From positions 12,479,915 to 12,543,914 of the forward strand of contig NC_083572.1 of NCBI RefSeq assembly GCF_027579695.1: a stretch of 64,000 nt of DNA, in the 5' to 3' direction. Shown here piece by piece: positions 11,480 through 23,147 of the stretch. The stretch comes from Neoarius graeffei (lineage: Eukaryota > Chordata > Actinopteri > Siluriformes > Ariidae). The notes beneath the pieces are model-generated. The model was not told where the DNA came from. It saw only the letters and a list, made by a program, of their open reading frames with translations, and searched no databases. The stretch's first letter is position 1, and the number at the start of each line of letters is the position of its first letter. The translations under genes and the position numbers were made by a program.

Positions 11480-12159
11480 TCATGCTCCACCCCGGACATC
11501 TGCTCCGGAGATTACGGATCTCTCATGCCAGCGCCGATCTGGATCCAGGACAGGAATTCCTTCTCCCCTCAACTCACTTCCTGGTTTTCACTGCTGCTTA
11601 TTTAAAGGCCATTCTCAGACTCTGTTTTTGCCAGAATGTCTTGTTTGCTTCTCTAGTTGTTTCTGTGCCTCTTTTGCTCCTCATGGTTTTTCTCTCTAGC
11701 AATTTTCTCTTGTCCATGGTTTTTGCACTAGTGTTTTTCTGGTTCTTGGTTTTTTGCACTAAGGGTTATTTCTGGTTCATGGTTTCTTGCACTAAGGGTC
11801 TTTTCTTGTTTATGTTTTTTTTGCGTTAGCGTTTTTCATCCTGTTTGTTTATCTTTTGCCACACCCTTTCTTTTTTTTTTTTTTTAAGATATTTTTTTGG
11901 GCTTTTTGCACCTTTATTGGATAGGACAGTGTAGAGACAGGAAATGAGCGGGAGAGAGAGACGGGAAGGGATCGGGAAATGACCTCGGGCCGGAATCGAA
12001 CCCGGGTCGCCCGCATTCATGGTATGGCGCCTTAACCACCTGAGCCACGACGCCCCTGCCACACCCTTTCTTCTCTGTATTAAATCATCTTATTTATTGG
12101 ATTACTGTTTATGTTCTGTTTTTGGACCCTAACTTCACCATACCTCCCCCAGCCCTAAC
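11480..12159. mobile_element. 680-bp insertion with 8-bp target duplication
   Basis: AGTTTATG occurs at 11472-11479 and 12160-12167 and brackets this segment, which interrupts the LINE endonuclease region. Removing it rejoins the LINE frame from the CPLCQ block to RPDLILWS. An 8-bp duplication fits hAT-like or LTR-independent DNA elements, but I see no clear terminal repeat. It contains a tRNA-SINE. Confidence 0.6.
11873..12056 (-). mobile_element. tRNA-derived SINE, third family, minus strand
   Basis: On the minus strand it opens GGGGCGTCGTGGCTCAGGTG (A-box region), has GGGTTCGATTCC (B box) and ends in CAATAAAGGTGC then a T/A-rich tail. A 16-bp target duplication TGCCACACCCTTTCTT flanks it at 11857-11872 and 12057-12072. 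The tRNA-like head is only part of a longer element, so it is not a tRNA gene. Confidence 0.85.
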
Positions 12160-13512
12160 AGTTTATGGTCAAGATCGACCTGCATTTCCCAGTCACGGGC
12201 TGGGTCTAGGAGGGTCGTGTTCACTCTTGCCAGTGATTTCACCAGATGTTTGCCTGCTTTCATGAAAGGAGTGATGCTTGATATTCCAGGCATTGGAGGA
12301 GGGAGGGCATTGGTGGTGGTTCTCATGATGATTGCCAGTTGCTGCAAGACCTGGTTGTGCACCCAGGTGTAGCGACCTTGGGACAGGCTGGTTTTGCATC
12401 CGGTAAGGATATGCCTCAATGTTGCAGGTGTTTGGCAGAGAGGACATGTGGGATCTTCTCCTATCCACTGCTGTAGGTTTTTGGGAGTAGGAAGAACATC
12501 ATAGGTGGCTCTGATGATGAAACTGAGTCTGCAAGCCCTGCTCTTCCCTGTTGAACATGTCCCACTATGTCTCCATGCCTGAGAGCAGACTGTGCTTGCT
12601 GTACAGCTTCTAATAGGGTCCATTTCCTCCCAGTTGCCAGTCTGGGGGCAGCTGCTCATATTGCTGCATCGTGAAAGTCAGTCATCTCCAGCCTCACTTT
12701 AGTACACTTGTACTCTTCAGTGAGGCTGGAGACGGGCAGTTCCAGAGCTCCCCGTCCATACAACCCGATACTGCTGAGACAACGCGGGAGTCCAAGCCAC
12801 TTCTTAATGTAAGGACTGACTGTCCTCTCCAGTTTCTCAACCTTGGTGAAGGGGACCTCATAGACCCTTATGGTCTATGGGCCACATCAGATGAGGGAAT
12901 AGTCCAAATTGCAGACACCACAGTTTCAGCTTGCTAGGAAGTGGGGTCTGATCTATGGTGGTAAGGCCTTTAATGGTTTCCTCCCTCAGCTGGTTACTCT
13001 GGTCTGAGTCTTTGAGGCTTTCATTGTACCACCGTCCCAAGCTCTTGACTGGCTGCTCTGACACCATTTGGAATGGGTGTTTTGCCAATGTGGAATCTCT
13101 GGTCTACGAGTTTTCCTCTGATGATGGAAACACTTCTGGATTTGCTGGGTTTAAACTTCATACCAGCCCATGTGATATTGTCATGAAGCTTTTCCAGCAA
13201 ACGCTTGGTGCATGGGATGGTGGAGGTCAGCGTGGTCAGGTCATCCATGTAGGAGGTAATTGCTGCCCATCCTGCAGATGTTCTCCTCCGACAACCCATT
13301 TGGAAGCCCAGATGATCACTTCCATTGCCATGGTGAAGGTTAGTGGGGAGATGGTACATCCTGCCATTATCCCCATTTCCAGTAATTGCCATGATGTGTA
13401 TTCTGTAGTTGTTATGCAGAATTGCAAATCTTGGAAGTAGTTTTTGACCAGGTTCATGATATTCTTTGGCACGTGAAAGAAGTCGAACTAAGTAAAGAGA
13501 AACGATTTCCAT

Positions 13513-13551
13513 CAGTCCACTGAGTGTCCAAACTTTTGACTAGTACTGTAC
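13513..13551. mobile_element. Possible Tc1-like terminal inverted repeat
   Basis: TGTCCAAACTTTTGACTAGTACTGTA is like the end of fish Tc1 elements. It may pair with the remnant at 9765. Confidence 0.4.
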
Positions 13552-14640
13552 ATTATTAGTCTAAGGACGGTAATAAATCTTGCTATAGAATTTGTTTTGC
13601 GATTATAGCTATGACAATAAAATAAAAATAAGTGATATTAAGGGGATGGAATGGGTTATGACATGGAAGGTTATTATTTTGTATTTTCATGTAGCTGGCT
13701 GGATCTCCATCTGCATCTCATTCAAATCCAACCTTGTTTGACTCTATAGGTGATGTTTAGCCTCCGAGATGAGTATCTCTGCACATTACTGTAAAAGTTA
13801 ACGTGAAGGCATAACATCGACTTGAATTTAAAAAAAAAAAAGGAATTTTTTTTTAAACTAATACATCAGAAGTTGTAATGATACGCCTAAGTTGCACAAT
13901 ATGCACAAAATGCGTAGTTACACAATTGATCAAGCCAAATTTCTAATTAACAGAAATGTGTGTTAAAACCTTCTGAAAAAGATATTAGTTTCGACACTGA
14001 GGTTGATATGTCAGTTGTCCCTGTTTAAGTTTTTGTTTTTGTCAAAGAGCACACAGTTCCACCATCGCACCTGAAACCACAAGCGGCCGGTTTCCCCCGC
14101 TGTGGCTCTCTGACCTTTTTATCAGCAGAAAAACAGGTGGGACTCGTGAAAAACAGCGCCCAAACACATCCCTTATCTGTTGTGTATTTAGCTTTGAGAT
14201 GGAGCTGCATGGCTAATGTACATAGCTAGTGAACAACGGACCACAAATTAACATCATGCAAACTGCATGCTGAGTTGAATCAAAGTAATTATCTTTACCT
14301 GATTTCAGAACCCTGCATTACAGTTATTTAATAAAGGAAAAACAGCATTTTTTTTTAAAGTTTAGCGTCATGATTTTTTTTCTACTGTTTTACCAAATTA
14401 TGTGTGAATTGCATTACATAACCAGTACATAGTTTTGTAGTGAATGGAAAATGTATGCAAATTTGAAACTTCTGCAAAACTTTCACATTTATTTGGATTA
14501 AATGGATGCATGTATAGTAAATTCACATATAATTTTGAACTTTTAACTTCCTAAACTCTGTGGAAATGTATTTTTTAATTTAATTGTTTTCTCTATAATT
14601 AGAGATAATAATTCCCTCAAAATCAAATTGCCCTCCTAGC
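13552..14640. other. No recognisable feature
   Basis: AT-rich non-coding DNA with A/T homopolymers and no supported gene or element boundary. Confidence 0.45.
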
Positions 14641-14651
14641 AATGCTTTTGT

Positions 14652-15713
14652 CTCATATCATTATCTCTAGCCACTTTATCCTGTTCTACAGGGTCGCAGG
14701 CAAGCTGGAGCCTATCTCAGCTGACTACTGGTGAAAGGCAGGGTACACCCTGGACAAGTCGCCAGGTCATCACAGGGCTGACACATAGGTGGGGTTTACA
14801 TTAGACCGTATCAGTGGATCATCAGATTAACGTTTTTAAAACGATTAGTGTGCACACAGCAACGCCAATACACGATTCGCGTGCACATAGCAACGCCAAT
14901 ACACGGATATGCTCAGCTCCGCAGGCATCCTGCGCTCAAAATCACTCCACCCTGAACAGCGAGTGTCCTCTGGAGGGTGCGCACTCCGGCCCTGCGCAGC
15001 TCACAGAGCGCGCGAGTGGAGCGCACGAGCAGTGATTTGGGACTGAGCCGCTGTGTGTGTGATCTCAGTGCATGTCGGGCATGCGCGTCACTTACCACTT
15101 GCAAGTGGAAGGATGGCAAGCCTAAAGACAATCATAACTACACAATGGGCAGTATTTGCAGTATTTTCATACTTTTATACTCTTTAATGAAAGGTGATAC
15201 AAGGCGGAAGTCCGCGCCGTTTTTCAGCAGTCGCGTCACATGACCAACGCCAGCGAATCAGGAAGGTGGATGTCACAGTGACGTTGTCCAATGACGACGC
15301 CAGCTAGAGCTCAGCACAGCGTATCCGCGTATTCTCAATGTTTACACAGCACCGGACCAGACACGATCTGGATTGAATACGTGGACCCTGGCGGATTCCC
15401 GTTTCCCGGCGTTTTAATGTAAACGGACAGTGCATCTGCGAAGAAAACGAGACAGATACGGTCTAATGTAAACTTGGCCATAGACACAGACAACCATTCA
15501 CACTCACATTCACACCTACGGTCAATTTAGAGTCACCAGTTAACCTAACCTGCATGTCTTTGGACTGTGGGGGAAACCGGAGCACCCGGAGGAAACCCAC
15601 GCAGAGAGCATGCAAACTCCACACAGAAAGGGCCTCGCCAGCCACGGGGCTCGAACCCGGACCTTCTTGCTGTGAGGCAACAGCGCTAACCACTACACCA
15701 CCGTGCCACTCCG
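14652..15713 (-). mobile_element. Mermaid-type SINE (minus) split by a DNA transposon
   Basis: The 3' part lies at 14652-14788 and the 5' head at 15479-15713. A 10-bp target duplication, ATGCTTTTGT, flanks the whole at 14642-14651 and 15714-15723. The interruption is the 690-bp element at 14789-15478. Confidence 0.88.
14789..15478. mobile_element. GC-rich non-autonomous DNA transposon inside a SINE
   Basis: The ends are GTTTACATTAGACCGTATC (from 14794) and GATACGGTCTAATGTAAAC (to 15473), a near-perfect inverted repeat. CATAG appears on both sides (14784-14788 and 15479-15483), although the exact duplication could be 3-5 bp. No transposase. The interior is GC-rich and unlike the AT-rich surroundings. 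Confidence 0.82.
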
Positions 15714-15953
15714 ATGCTTTTGTGCAACTTTTAATTGTTTAAAGCAGGGGTGTCAAACTCATTTTGGTTCAGGGGCCACATACAGCTCATCTGATCTCAA
15801 GTGGGCCGGACCAGTAAAATAATTGCAAAATAACCTTTGTCAACTCCAAATCTTTAGCATTGTTTTTTCAATAGGCTATGCTTTATGCTTCAGCCTACAT
15901 TTGTAGCCTACATAATCACTGATCACAAAGGATCTAGATTATTACACATTTAT

Positions 15954-16469
15954 TCACAGAGAGGCCAATGGATTTGAAATAAAATGCATTTCACTCTCAA
16001 ACAACTGGTTTATTTTTATACAGTTGAGTGAATACATTTTTACATCTGATAACCTGAACCAACTCCCCACACTAACGTTGGCAAAGGCAGACTGCTTTTC
16101 AGGGCACACGACTTCTGCAGCCTTCAGCATGCATTTTTTCACAAGTTCACCATCAGAAAATGGCTTGGATGCTTGCATCAACTCGTTTGCAATAAGGTAG
16201 CTAGCTTTCACTGCTCCATCACTGACCTCACGGCTGCAAGTAAATGCAGACTGCTGTTTCTTCAGACCAGCTAACAATTCGTTTATCTTCTCTTTTCTTA
16301 ATTGTCCATACAAATTGTGAAATTTTTCTTTATGATGAGTCTCATAGTGGCGCCGAATATTATATTCTTTGAGCACTGCAACCTGTTGATTACTAACCAA
16401 GCACACTGGTTTTGTATTCACCTCTGTGAATAAATAATACTCAGTCCATTTTCCTGGAAAAATCTGCAC
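15954..16469 (-). pseudogene. hAT transposase N-terminal fragment
   Basis: The 171-codon minus-strand frame contains WTEYYLFTEVNTKPVCLVS followed by NIRRHYETHHKEKF. This fits a degenerate BED-type zinc finger (the first Cys pair reads C...S, so one ligand is lost) as found in hAT transposases of the GTF2IRD2/SCAND3 type. The conserved KPFSDGELVKKCML and VVCPEKQSAF blocks follow. The frame stops before the catalytic DDE core, so it can only be an N-terminal remnant. Confidence 0.8.
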
Positions 16470-16514
16470 TCTACGTCAACTTTTCTTCTTTTTGACAAAG
16501 ACATTTTGGTAATG

Positions 16515-16890
16515 GGGGCGGCACGGTGGTGTAGTGGTTAGCGCTGTCGCCTCACAGCAAGAAGGTCCTGGGTTCGAGCCCCGGGGCCGGCGAGGGCCTT
16601 TCTGTGTGGAGTTTGCATGTTCTCCCCGTGTCCGCGTGGGTTTCCTCCGGGTGCTCCGGTTTCCCCCACAGTCCAAAGACATGCAGGTTAGGTTAACTGG
16701 TGACTCTAAATTGACCGTAGGTGTGAATGTGAGTGTGAATGGTTGTCTGTGTCTATGTGTCAGCCCTGTGATGACCTGGCGACTTGTCCAGGGTGTACCC
16801 TGCCTTTCGCCTGTAGTCAGCTGGGATAGGCTCCAGCTTGCCTGCGACCCTGTAGAGGGATAAGGCGGCTACAGATAATGAGATGAGATG
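16515..16890 (+). mobile_element. Mermaid-type SINE inside the hAT element
   Basis: A full, consensus-like copy flanked by the 16-bp duplication AGACATTTTGGTAATG (16499-16514 and 16891-16906). It therefore landed after the hAT element. Confidence 0.93.
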
Positions 16891-17253
16891 AGACATTTTG
16901 GTAATGGGGGTATCACTCTTGATAATTTTGATAGCAACTTAATAGTAGTGAGGCAAGACTGCCATTCATGGAATCAGACAGCATATCTGGGCACGTTGCT
17001 AAAATGTGCTGTTTATTTCCTGATCTCTTGTTATGTCAGTGCTGCTTTTTTGGCTGCCCCTCGCGGCTGAATTGAGCATTTTGGTTATTTCTTTAAAAAT
17101 TCATAAGTCGTCACAGGAATGGGCTAGAGATTTACTTTTTTTTTTTTTTTACATCCTTAGAAATTTTTTCTCTACAAGTCTGGGGCCGGATTAAACCATC
17201 TAGCGGGCCGGATCCGGCCCGTGGGCCATATGTTTGACACCCCTGGTTTAAAG

Positions 17254-17955
17254 TATTCAGATGAGACTCTCAAGACTTAATAGTATACAGAGTTCGAAGC
17301 TCTCCCTACCTACAACACCTTCAGTCCAGCTTACTCGCTAATTTACAGTTAATAAGTGATCAGCTGGATGTGGTGTGTTGGGAGTGAAGATAAAGATTCA
17401 AACACATTCAAAAGATTCAAACAAAAGGAGTTGAGCACCCTGTTCTAAATAGCACACAGGATATGACCGAAGACAGGATTTGGCTCATGCCAAAATCAAA
17501 AAATAAAGCCTGATTTGTTTGCAGATTGATTTATCTGATTCACTTAGTTCTGGCTTCTCATTGGATTAAGAGTGTCTCTCACTGTGTCATCTAAAGTCAA
17601 GGGATTGTGCAAGACAAGGAAAACATGAAAGTGTTGATGGTTCTTCAGAAACGGAACTCAAAAGCAAATTGAAAGTGTCATATCATGTCACAGGATTTAG
17701 CTGAGAAAGATGAACTTTTCTTTTACTTTGTGGAGGTTACTTTCAACTGCTGGTCGTGCTCGTGAAGTGGCTTGCCGGAGGAACCCAAACGACAAGACAG
17801 AAATGGCATAACAAACTTTGTACAATTAAGTCCAATTCCTTCTGTACAATTCCTTCAATTGTACAAATTGTACAATTCCTTCTTGCTTGTGAAACAGTTC
17901 ATCTGACTGACTTAATACTGAGCAAAATATTACTATTACTAGCTGGGTTTATATT
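17254..17955. other. No recognisable feature
   Basis: Non-coding sequence between two hAT elements. A short cluster of TTGTACAATT motifs near 17818-17880 is a small local repeat. Confidence 0.4.
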
Positions 17956-18023
17956 AAGCCATGGCCTAGAGGTTAGAGAAGCAGCTTTGGGACCAAAAGG
18001 TGGCCAGCTTGATTCCCTAGACC

Positions 18024-19081
<1,058 letters not shown>

Positions 19082-19309
19082 CCTGGACCAGCAGGAATGG
19101 TTGAAGTACACTTGAGCAAGGCACCTAACCCCCAACTGCTCCCTGGGCTGCGCACTGCAATGGGTATGTCAGGGTCTTGTACGTCACTCTGCATAAAAGT
19201 GTCTGCAAAATTTGATTTATTAGCTTTTGCCATAGCAAGATCTATATATGTACATACATTATGACTGGGAAACCACTATAGCTTGTGCCAGTTACAGTGG
19301 CCCCATTGT

Positions 19310-19438
19310 ACCAAACCTGCATGTCTTTGAACTGTGGGGAAAACATGCAAACTCCACACAGAAAGGCCCTGTCGGCCACGAGGTTCAAACCCGGAACCTT
19401 CTTGCTGTGAGGCGACAGTGATAACCACTACACCACCA
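19310..19438 (-). mobile_element. Mermaid-type SINE 5' fragment (minus)
   Basis: Only the head and first core segment remain on the minus strand (CCACTACACCACC back to CAAACCTGCATGTC), with an internal deletion. Old and truncated. Confidence 0.75.
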
Positions 19439-19473
19439 TGTAATACCTGTAATGTAATGTGCAATGATGCGCA

Positions 19474-19840
19474 GGGGCGGCACGGTGGTGTAGTGGTTAG
19501 CGCTGTCGCCTCACAGCAAGAAGGTCCTGGGTTCGAGCCCCGGGGCCGGCGAGGGCCTTTCTGTGTGGAGTTTGCATGTTCTCCCTGTGTCCGCGTGGGT
19601 TTCCTCCGGGTGCTCCGGTTTCCCCCACAGTCCAAAGACATGCAGGTTAGGTTAACTGGTGACTCTAAATTGACCGTAGGTGTGAATGGTTGTCTGTGTC
19701 CATGTGTCAGCCCTGTGATGACCTGGCGACTTGTCCAGGGTGTACCCCGCCTTTCGCCCGTAGTCAGCTGGGATAGGCTCCAGCTTGCCTGCGACCCTGT
19801 AGAAGGATAAAGCGGCTAGAGATAATGAGATGAGATGAGA
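19474..19840 (+). mobile_element. Mermaid-type SINE, young
   Basis: Consensus-like copy. The target duplication CAATGATGCGCA is present at 19462-19473 and 19841-19852. Confidence 0.93.
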
Positions 19841-19852
19841 CAATGATGCGCA

Positions 19853-20533
19853 ATTTGAAATTGTGAACTAAAAAACAACAAATGGAAACATGAATTTTGA
19901 AACAAAAACTTTCAAATTTTGCAAAGAAGTTTATACGCTCACATGAGATGGTTTTCTTATCAATGATTCAACTAAGTAATATTGAAATGGAAACATGTTT
20001 TTCACAATCGATTAAACACTACTACACGAGATTTCGATTGCAGCGGACGCGATCAAAATCCAGTGCCGAATATCAGGTCTCGCAGAGCCGAATGACTATC
20101 GCGAGAGGAGGAATCCCAGCTTTAATCACATAATATCACTCAATGGAAATCATTGAGAGATCATCCGTAATTGTGTTTTGCCGACTTAAAAAAAAAAAAC
20201 TTCAATTTTGCGCAGCACTGTAATGGAAACCTGGCTACTGACAAAATCAGAAACCATCTCATCCATACTCGTAAAGCTGATCTTGCAACTTGTAGAGTAT
20301 GGAAACTGAACAGGAAGGCACTCTGGCCTTCATTATCAAGAAGTTATTCTTGGAATACTTGAATTCGAAAGCAGAACCATTTCATCCTGTCTGTTAACAC
20401 ATCGGTTTCTAAGTATGGTGTTTTGGAAAACGCTGCACTTTTTATTCAGTGTGTGTGGGAGAGAGAGAGATGAGATTGTGCTAAAATAGTGGGTGTTAAA
20501 ATTTTGTGGTGGACAAAACATGACACGAATGCT
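19853..20533. other. Non-coding spacer before the duplicated unit
   Basis: A GCGCAATTTGAAA motif near 19848 and TTCAATTTTGCGCAGC near 20201 are loosely inverted, which hints at a decayed small DNA transposon. Nothing else is recognisable. Confidence 0.35.
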
Positions 20534-20869
20534 CAGATACAGGAACAACTAACATATTCACCGCAAAGAGAGATGTATCTAGATAGCCATTTTGGAGAGA
20601 GTGAGGAAATGAGAGAAGAGATATGAAGAGATAATCAGAGTGGAGGAATATAGAGGAAGAGAAGAGAGAGATAGAGAAGGGAGGGAGAGAAATGGCTCGG
20701 TTTCAAAAAAGAGACAAGAAATAAGAGATGTTATTAAAATTTATTGGAAGAATTTGAATCTGGTGATAGAGAGACTAAAAGAAATAAATAAAAGAAGAAC
20801 GAAAGATAAAGTCATGACAAATTAGAAGGACGTGTAAGGAAGACCCCTATGATTTCCTCTCTTTTATAG

Positions 20870-21128
20870 GTAGTGACGCTACACTTACTGAAAATGGCTA
20901 TACATGTGGTTAACCCGGGGACATCACCATACTTGTGTGCGCATGTGTGTGTGTAAAGCAAAGCAGAGAGAGGAACTGATCGTGTATTCAGAACTGCCAC
21001 GCTGCCTCACACTGATACCATGTGCAATGAAGCCATCAGACTTTTAATCCATCGAAATCAGAAAGACATCAATTAAAAATAATCACCGAGATATGAGTAT
21101 CAACAAAACATTCATCTATGTCTGAAAG
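20870..21128 (+). promoter_or_regulatory. Possible non-coding leader exon of il21r
   Basis: A conserved block ends in TGTCTGAAAG|GTGAGTTG, a good splice donor at 21129. An acceptor-like CTTTCCTAG precedes the ATG-bearing exon at about 26216. A spliced 5' untranslated exon is plausible but not shown; the same segment is present in copy B (to 49381) and truncated in copy C at 61048. Confidence 0.25.
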
Positions 21129-21709
21129 GTGAGTTGTGATAGTTATTTAAGTACAGTGGATGTCAGTGTATCATTATGTATCGGACACACTGATCCTATT
21201 CTTAACATTGAACTTAACATAGGACTGAAATGTTGGGTTGGGTTGGGATCAGAATTGGATTGGATTTGTCACTGAAGTATGTCAGACATAGTTTGTAGTC
21301 ACGATTTTTTCTTTAAGTACTGTCTGTCTCCACATGTTCTCTCCTTAAGTATGACAGCATGTCAGTGTGAGATCAGGATTAGTGCTTCACTAATGTACAG
21401 CCGTTTGTGTTCTTTATGATGATGATGATGATTATTATTATTATTATTATTATTGCAAAATACAATAATAGCAAATGCGACATCCTCATAACAACCCATT
21501 TTAAACTGCTTTTTATTGTATTGTATCGAAAATTTAAATGCTAATGTATGAAATCATATGAGAATGAGATCGAGTTTTGGCATGGGGTGATATTTGGAGC
21601 TTCAATATCAGTCCAGGATCCAGAATGTTGAATGGGATTGGTGCATCACTAATATATAGCTGTTTGTGTTCTTTAGTATGATGATGATACTACTAGTACT
21701 ACTACTACC

Positions 21710-21740
<31 letters not shown>

Positions 21741-22111
21741 GGGTGGCATGGTGATGTAGTGCTTAGCACTGTCACCTCACAGCAAGAAGGTTCTGGGTTT
21801 GAGCCTAGTGGCTGATGGGGACTTTTCTGTGTGGAGTTTGCATGCTCTCTCCGTGTCTGCGTGGGTTTCCTTCGGGTGCTCCGGTTTCTCCCACGGTCCA
21901 AAGACATGCAGGTTTGGTTAATTGGTGGCTCTAAATTGACCGTAGGTGTGAATGTGAGTGTGAATGGTTATTTGTCTCTATGTGTCAGCCCTGTGATGAT
22001 CTGGCAATTTGTCCAGGGTGTACCCCATCTCTTGCCCATAGTCAGCTGGGATCGGCTCCAGCTTGCCTGCGACCCTGCACAGGATAAGTGGTTACGGATA
22101 ATGGATGGATA
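21741..22111 (+). mobile_element. Mermaid-type SINE, older subfamily copy
   Basis: The head reads GGGTGGCATGGTGATGTAGTG and the tail GATAATGGATGGAT. The orthologous position in copy B (50508-50862, then 51939-51958) carries the same insertion, so it predates the duplication. Confidence 0.87.
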
Positions 22112-22697
22112 ATAATAATAATAATAATAAGTATTATTATTATTATTATTATTACTGCAAAATGCAATAATAGCCAATGCATCATCCTCATAACAACCCA
22201 TCTCATCATCATCATCTCTAGCCGCTTTATCCTTCTACAGGGTCACAGGCAAGCTGGAGCCTATCCCAGCTGACTACGGGCGAAAGGCGGGGTACACCCT
22301 GGACAAGTCGCCAGGTCATCACAGGGCTGACACATAGACACAGACAACCATTCACGCTCACATTCACACCTACGGTCAATTTAGGCCCTGTCCACACGGC
22401 AACGGATTCAGGTGACTCCGATACAATTGCTTATTGTTTAGGCCTGGCGTCCACACGGCACCGGTGTTTTGGGTGCCCAAAACACAATCTTTTTGAGAAC
22501 GGGTTCCAGAGTGGAAAGATCTGGCAACGTTGCTGTTGTGAAGTTGTCTGGATGAGTAGAACGGATTTGTTTACGATGACGTCACAACCACATGACTGTG
22601 AGTGCTTCACGCCGGGTAGAAGTGTAACGAATATCACCAGGATATCACCAGGAAAAAGCCTTACAGAGCACTAGTGAGAGTGAAACACGAGCTTGGA

Positions 22698-22733
<36 letters not shown>

Positions 22734-23147
22734 GTTCAGTGTTAGTTCACAGTAGTAATGCAAGAAGCAGAATAGTGACAGTAATAGTGAAGCAAAAACA
22801 TGCAATTGTACAAACACTGCAGCTCTACAGCAAAATATTCATTTATGAAATGGTCTGATTCTTAACACCAGTAGTGCCAATGATCTTCTCATTGCGATGC
22901 GATGCGAGTTGTCAACAAATCCTATAACTTGGTTCATGAAACGCACTTACAAAATATTTTCACTGTGAATATTTATTGTGTAATGGTGCAAAGTGAGAGA
23001 GAGAGAGAGACTCTGCCCTTAGGGCAGAGTCAATCCCACCAGCAAAAATAGGGAAAAAAAGGAGCGATCTCACCTCTTCAGATGTTGGTTTAAGTCCGAC
23101 AATACATTCCTCAAAAAGGGCGTAGAGGAGCAAATTAATCCATCAAC

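Larger units (their letters stand above)
11050..13512 (-). mobile_element. R4/R2-like LINE with restriction-like endonuclease, degenerate
   Basis: On the minus strand the order is reverse transcriptase first (GIMAGCTISPLTF near 13360 and YMDDLTTLT near 13240), then thumb (KLKLWCLQFGLFPH near 12910), a zinc-binding CPLCQ...H...C motif (near 12430) and a restriction-like endonuclease with RPDLILWS and LELTVPWE (near 11440-11370). That order defines the R2/R4 group, which cuts target DNA with a PD-(D/E)xK enzyme. Frames are broken in many places. A 680-bp unit at 11480-12159 splits the zinc and endonuclease regions. Confidence 0.8.
15745..17245 (-). mobile_element. hAT (GTF2IRD2/BED-type) DNA transposon
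   Basis: The ends CAGGGGTGTCAAAC and GTTTGACACCCCTG form a perfect inverted pair, flanked by an 8-bp duplication GTTTAAAG (15737-15744 and 17246-17253). This is a textbook hAT insertion. Inside is a minus-strand transposase remnant and a later plus-strand SINE. Confidence 0.92.
20534..22112 (+). repeat. il21r-upstream duplicated block, copy A (left part)
   Basis: The sequence from CAGATACAGGAACAACTAAC onward recurs with minor changes at 48804-50860 (copy B) and, for the first 550 bp, at 60517-61048 (copy C). The match includes non-repetitive DNA, so it is a segmental duplication and not one dispersed element. Copy A lacks the SINE found in B at 49690. Confidence 0.85.

Noticed and set aside
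11076-11699. Plus-strand 207-codon frame
   Set aside because: It is antisense to the LINE restriction-like endonuclease (RPDLILWS, ELTVPWE on the minus strand) and to an insertion.
11990-12056. tRNA gene candidate with A-box and B-box like words
   Set aside because: It is the head of a SINE with target duplication and a long body; no tRNA 3' end or acceptor pairing.
12671-13440. Plus-strand frames of 88 and 161 codons
   Set aside because: They are the antisense of the R4-like reverse transcriptase.
16534-16863. A 109-codon frame and similar frames (10334-10585, 19334-19810, 52411-52740, 61139-61423 and others)
   Set aside because: They lie wholly within SINE copies and recur in each copy; no protein function is expected.
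20640-20825. 61-codon charged frame rich in Arg and Glu
   Set aside because: It lies in a purine-rich repeat that is shared by three copies with frame-breaking differences (48905 and 60610).
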